Source: Salinibacterium sp. ZJ450
GTDB taxonomy: Bacteria; Actinomycetota; Actinomycetes; Actinomycetales; Microbacteriaceae
Assembly: GCF_011751885.2 (NCBI RefSeq)
Contig: NZ_CP061771.1
Location: forward strand, 310,001 to 374,000
Direction of reading: 5' to 3'
DNA length: 64,000 nt
Shown: piece after piece, positions 1 to 7,876 of the stretch
Numbering within the stretch: position 1 is the first letter of the stretch
How the letters are laid out: each line of letters starts with the position of its first letter
Program-made: the position numbers and the translations under genes
Notes under the pieces: generated by a model
What the model was told of the DNA's origin: nothing
Seen by the model: the letters and a program-made list of their open reading frames with translations, nothing else
Database searches by the model: none

Positions 1-338
1 CTCTCGCAGTGGGGATCGCGGCATTCTTCTGGTTCCTCACAAACCGAGGTGCGCTTCGGTGGATATCGCTCGGTGTCCTGGTGTTGACGCGCATCGTGGT
101 GGTGGTCCTGCTCATCCGCGCGCAACTCTTATGGGTGGTGTTGCTCACCCTGGGGCTCGCGGTGCTCGCCGGGATCTGTGCCCGCGCCGCCCTCCACCGC
201 CACCACGCGGACTGGGTCATGCTCGTGCATCCGGCCCCACCGCCGAAACGCGCCTTTCTGGTGATGAATCCTCGCTCGGGAGGGGGAAGGTGGGGAAGTT
301 CGACCTCAAGAAGCAAGCCGAGGCACTCGGTGCAGAGG
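1..338 (+). pseudogene. Broken fragment of a diacylglycerol-kinase-family gene
   Basis: Bases 1-338 align with the middle of the intact lipid kinase gene further right (about 5001-5338), covering the last membrane segments and the FLVMNPRSGGG nucleotide-binding motif. The fragment has lost one A in the gggggaagg stretch near 288-292 (the intact copy has gggggaaagg). The reading frame therefore shifts, and the motif GKVGKFDLKKQAEALGAE is found in a different frame from the upstream part. Homology stops sharply at about 338. The left end is cut by the window, so whether a promoter or start exists upstream cannot be seen. It cannot encode a working kinase, because the GGDG catalytic region is absent. 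Confidence 0.8.
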
Positions 339-467
339 CGGATCATCGACTGGCAGCCGAAGCTCAAGGCCATGGTGCCGAGCTACGGCAAGCGGCTCTC
401 TGATAACAAGACCGTGGCCAGCCGCACGCTGAAGAGCACCGCGAAGGTGCTGGAGCTGCAGCCGTAG
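339..467 (+). pseudogene. mqo: 3' remnant of malate:quinone oxidoreductase
   Basis: The last 42 codons before the stop at 467 read RIIDWQPKLKAMVPSYG followed by KRLSDN and ending in TAKVLELQP. This matches the conserved C-terminus of Mqo; the E. coli protein has IVPSYGTKL and ends its core in SEVLGL. Mqo is a membrane-associated FAD enzyme that oxidises malate and passes electrons to quinone. Only the C-terminal tail is present. The remaining 450 or so residues are missing and the lipid-kinase fragment sits in their place. By chance the tail is in the same frame as the 5' part of the fragment, so one 152-codon open frame crosses the junction. The intact mqo terminator follows, which suggests this was the true 3' end of an mqo gene. 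Confidence 0.62.
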
Positions 468-484
468 CTGTAGCGTCACTGGAG

Positions 485-511
485 CGGGGGATGGCAACAT
501 CCCCCGTTTCT
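485..511 (+). terminator. Rho-independent terminator after the mqo tail
   Basis: CGGGGGATG and CATCCCCCG form a 9-bp stem with a GCAA tetraloop, followed by TTTCTGCTT. It lies 18 bp after the stop codon of the mqo remnant. Confidence 0.8.
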
Positions 512-577
512 GCTTAACCGCGTCCCGCAGGTGAGCGCGCCTGGGGAGTCTTCTCGGGGAAGTCGTGGGTGACCCCC

Positions 578-606
578 TTGAACGCCGGATTGCTCTCGGT
601 TACATT
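578..606 (+). promoter_or_regulatory. Likely sigma-A-type promoter of the glycosyltransferase gene
   Basis: TTGAAC (578-583) and TACATT (601-606) are separated by 17 bp. Transcription would start near 613, giving a leader of about 48 nt before the ATG at 661. The site lies in the 149-bp gap after the mqo terminator. Confidence 0.6.
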
Positions 607-660
607 CGCCGAGAACGTCAAGCGTCACTGCTCGCGTTCACGAGTTAACCGACGTACCCC

Positions 661-3219
661 ATGATCTGGCACCGCCGCACCCGCACCCGCATTTGTACCC
701 CCGAGAGCGACCTGCGCGGGGGTCAGGATGGAGCGCGTCGGCTGCCTCGTGCCTGTGAAGTCCTCGGTGCCGCATCCGCCGCGCTCCTGCTCTTCGCCTC
801 TCCGGTGCTGATCGCAACGCCCCCGAGCGCGGCAGCAGCCGACATCGCACCAGACGACGGTGACGCGATCGACGAAAATCTTGATGAGACCGCCGTTCCG
901 GAGGAAACGACCGAACCCGAACCGGACCCTGAGCCGGAACCAACAGCGGAGGAGGAGGAGGAGGAGGAGGAGGAGGAGGAGTCGGAGAATGAGTCGGAAC
1001 CGGAGCTGGAGACGGACCCAGCACCCGAGGTGGAGCCGCAGCCGGCACCGAAGGCTGAGCCCACGCCCGAGCTGGCGCCGGCCCCCGTCCCAGCGCCTGC
1101 TCCAGCTCCCGCCCCGCAAGCACCACGTGTGCCGGCGCCCGCCCCCGCGGCGCCGCCCACCACTTCCAGCGCATCCGAGCCTCGAGTCGCGCGGGCAGTC
1201 GATCCCGTTCTCACGAGTGCTACCCCCAACGCGGGTTCGATCGTCGGTGGAACGAGGGTGCAGATCACCGGGCAACATTTCCTCGGCGCAGACGAGGTGC
1301 TCTTCGGTGGCATTCGCGGAACCGACATCCAAGTGGTCTCAAGCACCGAACTCTGGGTGACGACCCCCGCGCGGGGCAACGACGGCAACGTCAACGTGCG
1401 TGTCTTCACGGCCGCCGGTGGACGCAGCGCGGGAGATTCCCCGGTGGATTTCCGGTTCGTACCCATCCCCGCCCTCACGCGTGTAACGCCCTCGGCGGGC
1501 AGTGACCTTGGCGGCACGCTCGTATTGATCTCGGGCACCGAGCTTAACGGGGCGAGTTCCGTGACGTTCGGCGACACCCCTGCCCAGATCGTCACTATGA
1601 ACCAGAACAGGGTTCGCGTCGTTGCCCCGCCGCGGCAGCACCCCGGTCCTGTCGACGTGCGCGTCACCACGCTCGGTGGCACGACCGTTCCGGTGCCGGA
1701 TGGATCGTTCGTCTACGCTGCGACCCCGGTGATCTCGTCCACCTCGCCGGACACCGGGACCACCGAGGGTGGAACGATGGTCACTCTGCGCGGGGCGAAC
1801 CTTGAGCAGGTGTCAGAGGTGACCTTCGGTGGTGAGGAGGGCAGCGATCTGGAGGTCATCTCAGGCACGCAGCTGCGCGTGAAAGCCCCGGAACGAACAA
1901 CCGTTGGCGAGGTGCCGGTGACAGTCACCACGGACACTGGCATCAGCGCGGAAGCTCCGGAGTCCGTGAGCTTCGACTACGAAGCCCCGCCCGTGGTTGC
2001 GGAATCGACGGTGCACAGTTACTGGCCTCTGGGCGTCATCGGAATCCTGTCGTGGTCGGTCTGGTTCATCCGGCGCTTCCTCGCCCGTCACCGCTACCGT
2101 GTCGTAGAGAACGACTTTCGCACCACGACATCCGTGGTCGTGCCGGTCTACAGAGAAGACCCGGACGTCCTCGAACGCTGCCTGCGCACCTGGCTGCGGG
2201 AAGACCCGACCGAAGTCATCCTCGTTGTCGACGATCTGGATGATGCCCTGCTCGAGCACTTGCATGGCTTGAACTTCGAGAAAGTGCACATTCTCGAATG
2301 GCATCACACCGGCAAGCGGGGTGCCCTCGGCGCGGGCGTGCGTCGGGCTACCGGCGAAGTCGTGGTCTTCGCCGACTCCGACACAGAATGGCGCCCGGGC
2401 ATGCTCGCCTCGTTGCAGATGCCCTTCGTCGACCCGAAGGTCGGCGGTGTCGGCAGCCGCCAGCACGTGTACCTTCCGCAGACCAACGTCTGGCGCCGGG
2501 TTGCGTACTGGATGCTGAACACGCGGTACCTCGACTACGTGCCCGCCATGTCACGACGAGGAGGGGTCGCCTGCCTCTCGGGACGCACGGCGGCCTACCG
2601 ACGCTCGGCCATCACGCCGCTCCTGCCGGCGCTCGAACACGAGATCTTCCTTGGGCGCCAGTGCGTGGCCGGCGACGACGGTCGGCTCACCTGGCTGGTT
2701 CTGGCATCGGGCTTCACCACAGTGCATCAGGACACCGCGCAGGCCGACTCGATGTTCCCCGATGATCTGAAGGCCTTCCTGCGCCAGCGAGTTCGATGGA
2801 GCCGCAACTCCTACCGCTGCTACCTCACCGCGGCATCGCAGGGTTGGCTGTGGGGGCAGCCCTTCGTCACGCAGGTGACCGTCCTGCAGATCCTGCTGAC
2901 CCCGATCTCGATGGGGGCGACGATCTGGTACGCCACCAGCTGGATCCGGGAGGGCGGCTGGATCGCTGCGGCAATCGTGCTCGCCTGGGCGATCGGGGGC
3001 CGAGCCCTTCGTGGCATGTCGCACCTGATGGAGAACCCGCGGGAGATTGTGCTGGCCCCACTGGTGGCCCTCACCATCGCTGTCATCGCGCTGCCGATCA
3101 AGCTCTGGGCCGGGATCACGATGAACAAGCAGGGCTGGCTTACCCGCCAGGAAGGCCAGCGGGTACAGGGCCAGCAGGAGATTCGAAGCGAGGTCTCACT
3201 CGATGTCGGTCAGGGCTGA
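661..3219 (+). CDS. Membrane glycosyltransferase family 2 with three TIG domains
   Basis: 852 residues. The N-terminus has a signal-like hydrophobic stretch (about residues 35-55). It is followed by an acidic, proline-rich linker with eleven consecutive Glu, then three IPT/TIG Ig-like domains (about 181-268, 270-357, 358-446). A membrane segment (about 450-472) leads to a processive GT2 domain: PVYRE near 493, DSD at 572-574, GDDGR from 671 (D672, D673) and the QRVRW motif at 709-713. Three to four C-terminal membrane helices follow. The GT part resembles hyaluronan/cellulose-type synthases that polymerise and export a polysaccharide using UDP- or GDP-sugars. The TIG part should lie outside the membrane, where it could bind glycan. 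The product is unknown. The gene overlaps the next one by 17 bp, so they are probably co-expressed. Confidence 0.85.
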   Translation: MIWHRRTRTRICTPESDLRGGQDGARRLPRACEVLGAASAALLLFASPVLIATPPSAAAADIAPDDGDAIDENLDETAVPEETTEPEPDPEPEPTAEEEEEEEEEEESENESEPELETDPAPEVEPQPAPKAEPTPELAPAPVPAPAPAPAPQAPRVPAPAPAAPPTTSSASEPRVARAVDPVLTSATPNAGSIVGGTRVQITGQHFLGADEVLFGGIRGTDIQVVSSTELWVTTPARGNDGNVNVRVFTAAGGRSAGDSPVDFRFVPIPALTRVTPSAGSDLGGTLVLISGTELNGASSVTFGDTPAQIVTMNQNRVRVVAPPRQHPGPVDVRVTTLGGTTVPVPDGSFVYAATPVISSTSPDTGTTEGGTMVTLRGANLEQVSEVTFGGEEGSDLEVISGTQLRVKAPERTTVGEVPVTVTTDTGISAEAPESVSFDYEAPPVVAESTVHSYWPLGVIGILSWSVWFIRRFLARHRYRVVENDFRTTTSVVVPVYREDPDVLERCLRTWLREDPTEVILVVDDLDDALLEHLHGLNFEKVHILEWHHTGKRGALGAGVRRATGEVVVFADSDTEWRPGMLASLQMPFVDPKVGGVGSRQHVYLPQTNVWRRVAYWMLNTRYLDYVPAMSRRGGVACLSGRTAAYRRSAITPLLPALEHEIFLGRQCVAGDDGRLTWLVLASGFTTVHQDTAQADSMFPDDLKAFLRQRVRWSRNSYRCYLTAASQGWLWGQPFVTQVTVLQILLTPISMGATIWYATSWIREGGWIAAAIVLAWAIGGRALRGMSHLMENPREIVLAPLVALTIAVIALPIKLWAGITMNKQGWLTRQEGQRVQGQQEIRSEVSLDVGQG
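949..981 (+). repeat. (GAG)11 trinucleotide run
   Basis: Eleven GAG codons in a row encode Glu11 in the linker of the TIG-glycosyltransferase. Length changes by slippage would stay in frame. Confidence 0.95.
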
Positions 3220-4765
3220 GCTGACCCCGCGGCGGCTCCTGGTCGCCCTGCTCCTACTCGCACTCCTGCCGGCAGTCCTTGCCATTTCGGCCGCGATGTA
3301 CAGCCCCCCGCAGCCCCCGCCCGGTCCTCCCGCCTACAACCCGGTGCCCCTGCCGAAGGACGGAATCCTCAATGCCTTACAAGCCAGGGAGTTGCAGCGC
3401 AGCCGCAGGGTAACTGCGAACGCGCCGTTGTACGCCGCGGCGCTGTACGCCGGGCCGCAACTGCTGCCTGCCCAGTTTCCGGAGCCGATCCCGACGATTC
3501 TGCTCCCGCCGCGCGCTGAACCGTACAGCCTGACGGAGGTGCAGGGGCTCCTCCCCGACGCCTTCGAGACGATGGACAATGCGGTGCTGCTGCGGGCCAG
3601 TCTTGAGATTCCCGACGGTGCTCGTTTGATAATCGATGGCGCTGCCAGCCCTGAACTTCGACTCCTGAGCTCACCCGACGGATTCGCCACCATCATCGCC
3701 CGCGGCGGCACACTCGACGTGCGCGGAACCAGGACGACGCCGTTGAAGGTGTCGTCCTGGGATCCCGTGGCGGGCGCTGTCGACGAGAATCCAGATGATG
3801 GGCGGTCATTCATACTCACTCTCGGCGGTCGGATGGACATCGCCTACGCCGACATCGGATACCTGGGTTTCGGCACCGGCACCAGCTCGGGCATGGCCTG
3901 GCGCGGCGCCGAGCACGTGGTCGGTCAACCGCCGGACCCGGCGCTGGGCGACGTCAGCAACTCTGTACTGCACAACAACTGGTTCGGCGCGTACACCTAC
4001 GAAGCGCGGGGCATGCGCTGGATCGGCAACACGCTCGCCAACAACACGGCGTACGGCTTTGACCCACACGACCTGAGCAACGACTTCCTGGTCGAGGGCA
4101 ACGTTGCTCACGGCAACGGTCGGCACGGGTTCATCTTCTCGCGAGGCTGCGACCGCAACGTGCTGCGCGACAACGTCGCCTACGACAATCGCGGCCACGG
4201 CTTCATGATCGATGACGGTCGCACCGAGGGTTCCGAATACGGGGCGGCCAGGCGACTTCCCTCGAACGACAACACGCTGATCCGCAATCACTCCTACGAC
4301 AACGACGGCAGCGGAATCGAGATCGAGGGTGGCTCCGGCACGGTCATCGTCGACAACCTGGTCGAACGTAATCATGTCGGTGTGCGCGTGAAGAACGGCG
4401 CCTCGGCGTTCATCCACGACAATCGCTTGGTCGACAACGCCCTGGCCGGCGTCGACGTGCTCGCGAACGCCGGGCGAGTCACGGTAGCCGAGAACGTGAT
4501 CACCGGCGGCTGGGCGAGTATCGCGCTCAGCGAGCAGGGGGCAGCTGCGCTGACGAACAATCACCTGCAGGACGCCTCCGCTCCGATGGCGATCGCGGGC
4601 GAAGCGGTGCGGGATGAGGACCTGATCACCGTGATCGGCCGCGTGTTCCGGTGGAACCCGCTGCTCGTGCTGTGGGCGGCGATCCTCGGCATCCCGGCGG
4701 TGCTGGGCTTGCGCCAGCTCGCAAGAGTTCGTCCTGACGCGCGCGTACGCCGCCACCCTCGGTAG
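3203..4765 (+). CDS. Membrane-anchored right-handed beta-helix protein
   Basis: 520 residues. An N-terminal hydrophobic segment (about 11-30, signal peptide or anchor) is followed by a proline-rich spacer. A long region (about 115-475) has the short repeating turns of a parallel beta-helix, rich in N-x-x-x-x-N ladders such as NNTAYGFDPHD, GNGRHGFIFSRGCDRN and DNRGHGFMIDDG. This is typical of the NosD / AlgG-epimerase / pectate-lyase-like superfamily. A C-terminal membrane helix (about 489-507) and a basic tail end the protein. It starts inside the preceding glycosyltransferase gene. By analogy with alginate and similar systems it may modify (epimerise or cleave) the polymer made by that synthase. 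This role is inferred; no specific catalytic triad can be assigned from sequence alone. Confidence 0.8.
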   Translation: MSVRAELTPRRLLVALLLLALLPAVLAISAAMYSPPQPPPGPPAYNPVPLPKDGILNALQARELQRSRRVTANAPLYAAALYAGPQLLPAQFPEPIPTILLPPRAEPYSLTEVQGLLPDAFETMDNAVLLRASLEIPDGARLIIDGAASPELRLLSSPDGFATIIARGGTLDVRGTRTTPLKVSSWDPVAGAVDENPDDGRSFILTLGGRMDIAYADIGYLGFGTGTSSGMAWRGAEHVVGQPPDPALGDVSNSVLHNNWFGAYTYEARGMRWIGNTLANNTAYGFDPHDLSNDFLVEGNVAHGNGRHGFIFSRGCDRNVLRDNVAYDNRGHGFMIDDGRTEGSEYGAARRLPSNDNTLIRNHSYDNDGSGIEIEGGSGTVIVDNLVERNHVGVRVKNGASAFIHDNRLVDNALAGVDVLANAGRVTVAENVITGGWASIALSEQGAAALTNNHLQDASAPMAIAGEAVRDEDLITVIGRVFRWNPLLVLWAAILGIPAVLGLRQLARVRPDARVRRHPR

Positions 4766-4834
4766 ATTTAGAGGGTCACAGAGTGAAGCGGATGTCGACG
4801 CAGACATGCGCGAGTTTTCCGGGAGGTACCGGCA

Positions 4835-6169
4835 ATGGCGCTCCACAACCAGCAAGGCTCCGCACCATCCGCGAATTCGGCATCGCCGGGCCAACGCTGG
4901 CTGGCCAGGGCGGCGTTCCTTGCCGCGTTTGCCGCGGCTGTCGTGCTCGTGGTGTTCGCTGGACTGAAAACCGTGACGCTGCTGCTCGTGGTGGTGGGCG
5001 CTCTCGTGGTGGGGATCGCCGCATTCTTCTGGTTCCTCACTACCCGAGGCGCGCTGCGCTGGATCTGGTTGGGGATCGTCATCGTGGTTCCCCTCGTCGT
5101 GCTCGGCCTTCTCATTCGCGCGCAGCTCCTGTGGGTGGTGTTGCTTGCTCTGGGGCTGGCGGTGCTGGCCGGTGTCTGTGGCCGCGCAGCCCTCCGCCGC
5201 GACCGCGCGGAGTGGGCCATGCCCGAGCATCCGGTTCCGCCGCCCAAGAACGCTTTTCTGGTGATGAATCCGCGCTCGGGCGGGGGAAAGGTGGGCAAGT
5301 TCGACCTCAAGAAACAAGCAGAGGCGCTCGGTGCAGAGGTGGCCTTGCTCGAGGGGCCCGGCATCGTCGACGTCGCGGCGCTGACCCGACAAGCGGTGGA
5401 GCAGGGGGCGGACCTCCTCGGCGTGGCCGGTGGTGACGGTACGCAGGCTCTGGTCGCGGGCATCGCTGCCGAGCATGACCTTCCGTTCCTGGTGATCAGT
5501 GCCGGAACCCGCAACCACTTCGCATCCGATCTCGGACTGGACCTCGCGGATCCGTCCAGGTGCCTCGACGCCCTGTCGGACGGGCTCGAACTCCGAATCG
5601 ACCTCGGAGACGTCGATGGGCGCACCTTCGTCAACAACGCCTCCTTCGGCGCCTACGCCGAGGTGGTGCAAAGCCCGGCGTACCGAGACGACAAGACCGG
5701 GACGGTTCTGCGGATGCTCCCGGACTTGATCGGCGGGCACACCGGGGCGCGGCTGCTCGCTCGCGTCGGGGGCGTGACGATCGAGAAGCCGCAGGCCGTG
5801 CTGGTGAGCAACGGGCCATACGAGACACACGATCTGGCGGGGCTGGGCCGTCGGCCACGACTGGACCGCGGAACCCTCGGAGTGGTGACGATCTCGGTGA
5901 GCAGCGCGCGACAGGCTGTCGGCCTGCTGCGCCGGACACACCAGAACGGACTGACGCAACACACCGGTCTCGAGGTCGTCGTCGACGCGGACGAGGCGGA
6001 GATCCCCATCGGCATCGACGGTGAGGCGCTCATCGTCCCGACGCCCGTGCGGTGCACGATCACACCCCGGGCGCTGCGGGTTCGGGTACCCCGGAACCGT
6101 CCCGGCGTTCTCCCGGCCAGACGTCCGGTCGACTGGATTCGACTGCTCCAGCTGGCAGGGCGCGGTTGA
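4835..6169 (+). CDS. Diacylglycerol/sphingosine-kinase-family lipid kinase
   Basis: 444 residues. The ATG follows a clear gggaggt ribosome site. Three hydrophobic segments lie in residues 22-110. They are followed by the DAGK catalytic domain with FLVMNPRSGGGK near 143-154, GGDGT at 199-203, and the SAGTRNHFA motif that lines the nucleotide site. The family phosphorylates lipid alcohols (diacylglycerol, undecaprenol-like or other lipids) with ATP at the membrane; the substrate here is not known. It stands alone behind the polysaccharide genes. A degenerate second copy of its central part sits at the left end of the window. Length and motifs look complete. Confidence 0.85.
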   Translation: MALHNQQGSAPSANSASPGQRWLARAAFLAAFAAAVVLVVFAGLKTVTLLLVVVGALVVGIAAFFWFLTTRGALRWIWLGIVIVVPLVVLGLLIRAQLLWVVLLALGLAVLAGVCGRAALRRDRAEWAMPEHPVPPPKNAFLVMNPRSGGGKVGKFDLKKQAEALGAEVALLEGPGIVDVAALTRQAVEQGADLLGVAGGDGTQALVAGIAAEHDLPFLVISAGTRNHFASDLGLDLADPSRCLDALSDGLELRIDLGDVDGRTFVNNASFGAYAEVVQSPAYRDDKTGTVLRMLPDLIGGHTGARLLARVGGVTIEKPQAVLVSNGPYETHDLAGLGRRPRLDRGTLGVVTISVSSARQAVGLLRRTHQNGLTQHTGLEVVVDADEAEIPIGIDGEALIVPTPVRCTITPRALRVRVPRNRPGVLPARRPVDWIRLLQLAGRG

Positions 6170-6194
6170 CCCAGATTCGAACATGTGTTCGAAT
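6166..6194 (+). promoter_or_regulatory. Promoter giving a leaderless radical SAM mRNA
   Basis: TTGACC (6166-6171), 17 bp, TCGAAT (6189-6194). Six bases later comes the ATG at 6201, so the transcript probably begins at the start codon. There is no Shine-Dalgarno site. The -10 and spacer are covered by the LexA-like box. Confidence 0.55.
6176..6193. promoter_or_regulatory. LexA (SOS) box
   Basis: TTCGAACATGTGTTCGAA has perfect TTCGAAC/GTTCGAA arms around four bases. It fits the Gram-positive/actinobacterial LexA consensus CGAAC-RNRY-GTTCG exactly. It overlaps the spacer and -10 of the promoter, as expected for repression by LexA and induction on DNA damage. Confidence 0.82.
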
Positions 6195-6200
6195 AGTTGC

Positions 6201-7787
6201 ATGCGGTGGAGCGGTCAGCAGGTCAACACGGAGCAGGAGCAGGACGGGGCACTGCCCGGGCTCGCCAAGCTGAACAATCTGGTGCGCACGGTGCGCACCC
6301 CCGAGTTTGACGGCATCACCTTTTACGAGGTCCTCGCCAAGAGCGCGCTCAACCACGTGCCGGGCCCCAGCGCGATGCCCTTCGGCTGGACCATCAACCC
6401 CTATCGGGGCTGCACTCATTCTTGTGTGTACTGCCTCAGCGGCGACACCTTCGTGCTGATGGGCGACGGGAATCAGAAACCCCTGCAAGACGTGCGCGTC
6501 GGTGATGAGATCTACGGCACCGAGGTTCGCGGCAGCCACCGACGATATGTGAAGACAACCGTGCTGGCGCACTGGAAGACGAGTAAGCCGGGGTACTTGA
6601 TCACCCTGGCCGACGGCACCGAACTCGTCGCAAGCGGCGATCACAGGTTCCTCAGCGATCGGGGCTGGAAACACGTGACCGGTGCCATGTCCGGGCCCGA
6701 CACCCGTCCCTACCTCACGACGAACAACAAGCTCATGGGCTTCGGTACAACCGGCCTCGGCGGCGTCACACTCAGCATCGATGGCGCCGCAGTGAAATCC
6801 GACGCGCGGCTTCAGATTGTGTCGATCGTGCCGCTTCGGGGTGGTCCCATCGACATGTATGACATCACTACCGGAACCGGTGACTTCATCGCGAACGGCG
6901 TGATCAGCCACAACTGTTTCGCTCGCTCCACTCACAGGTACCTTGACCTCGACACCGGCAAAGACTTTGACAGCCAGATCATCGTCAAGGTGAACGTGGC
7001 CGAGGTGTTGGCCAAAGAACTCGCGAAACCCAGCTGGGAACACCACCCGGTGGCGCTCGGTACGAACACCGACCCGTACCAGCGGGCGGAGGGGCGCTAC
7101 CGGCTGATGCCCGGCATCATCGCGGCGCTCGCCGAGTCGGGCACGCCGTTCTCGATCCTGACCAAGGGCACGATGCTGCGCCGCGACATCCCGCTGCTCG
7201 CCGAAGCGAGTGAGCGTGTTCCGGTCGACGTCGCCATGTCCATCGCGATCTTCGACGACCGCATTCAACAGTCCATCGAGCCAGGAACCCCCACGCCCAC
7301 GGCGCGGCTGGCCACTGTCACCGCAGTGCGCGACGCCGGCATGGACTGCAGCGTGTTCATGATGCCGATTCTGCCGTTCCTCACCGACACCACGGCCCAC
7401 CTCGACGAGGCGCTGCGACAGATCAAGGCGGCGGGAGCGACCAGCGTGCTGTACACGGCGCTGCACCTGCGGGCCGACGTCAAGGACTGGTACATGCTCT
7501 GGCTCGACCGGGAGTTTCCGGAACTGGGCTCGAAGTACCGGGCCATGTATCGCACCGCATATGCGCCGAAGGATTACCGCAGCTGGCTGGCCGCGCGGAT
7601 GAAACCGCTGATCCACAAGCACGGGCTGCAGCGTGGCCGAGAAGACCCTGCGACCGGCGGGGTGCGGTCGGCGGCCCTTGGCCTGCTGCGCACTGCCGAC
7701 GGCGAGCGGGCGTCGCTGATCGCCGAGGAGCTGCCGCCCAGCATGGCGGCCCGGGCGATGCAGGGGGCGCAGCCGACGCTGTTCTAG
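6201..7787 (+). CDS. Rv2578c-family radical SAM protein containing an intein
   Basis: 528 codons from the ATG at 6201, chosen because family members begin MRW and the promoter fits. The exteins (residues 1-77 and 239-528, 367 residues after splicing) match the Rv2578c family, which is related to spore-photoproduct-lyase-like radical SAM enzymes. The spliced product contains CTHSCVYCFAR, the CX3CX2C motif binding the [4Fe-4S] cluster and SAM. Also visible are GTNTDPYQRAEGRYRLMPG, the LTKGT strand, and a C-terminus ending in PTLF. The biochemical role is unproven; the LexA box suggests a DNA-damage response. The intein splits the cluster motif just before its third Cys, so the enzyme cannot bind its cluster until splicing occurs. 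Confidence 0.9.
   Translation: MRWSGQQVNTEQEQDGALPGLAKLNNLVRTVRTPEFDGITFYEVLAKSALNHVPGPSAMPFGWTINPYRGCTHSCVYCLSGDTFVLMGDGNQKPLQDVRVGDEIYGTEVRGSHRRYVKTTVLAHWKTSKPGYLITLADGTELVASGDHRFLSDRGWKHVTGAMSGPDTRPYLTTNNKLMGFGTTGLGGVTLSIDGAAVKSDARLQIVSIVPLRGGPIDMYDITTGTGDFIANGVISHNCFARSTHRYLDLDTGKDFDSQIIVKVNVAEVLAKELAKPSWEHHPVALGTNTDPYQRAEGRYRLMPGIIAALAESGTPFSILTKGTMLRRDIPLLAEASERVPVDVAMSIAIFDDRIQQSIEPGTPTPTARLATVTAVRDAGMDCSVFMMPILPFLTDTTAHLDEALRQIKAAGATSVLYTALHLRADVKDWYMLWLDREFPELGSKYRAMYRTAYAPKDYRSWLAARMKPLIHKHGLQRGREDPATGGVRSAALGLLRTADGERASLIAEELPPSMAARAMQGAQPTLF
6432..6914 (+). other. Mini-intein (161 residues) within the radical SAM gene
   Basis: The intein starts at Cys78 (CLSGDTFVLM, splicing block A). 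Block B has SGDHRFLSDRGW. Block F/G has MYDITTGTGDFIANGVISHN, ending in His-Asn at residues 237-238. The first downstream extein residue is Cys239. Each required splicing residue (Cys1, block B His, C-terminal His-Asn, Cys+1) is present. At 161 residues there is no room for a homing endonuclease, so it is a fixed mini-intein. Removing it exactly rebuilds CTHSCVYCFARSTH. Confidence 0.92.
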
Positions 7788-7793
7788 GGGAAA

Positions 7794-7829
7794 CCGGGTC
7801 GACGGGGGTAGACAAGGGGGTCGACCCGG
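7794..7829 (+). terminator. Hairpin after the radical SAM gene
   Basis: CCGGGTCGAC and GTCGACCCGG form a perfect 10-bp stem with a 16-nt loop, 7 bp after the stop codon. No T-run follows, so termination is uncertain; it may only protect the mRNA end. CATAAT at 7844-7849 could be the -10 of the next operon. Confidence 0.45.
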
Positions 7830-7876
7830 GCTTGAACCGCTGTCATAATTCTTGGGCCGACGCCTCAGGAGGTTTC

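Noticed and set aside
3806-6202. 798-codon open frame on the minus strand
   Set aside because: It lies opposite the beta-helix and lipid-kinase genes, is rich in Arg, His and Asp as GC-rich antisense frames are, and shows no domain.
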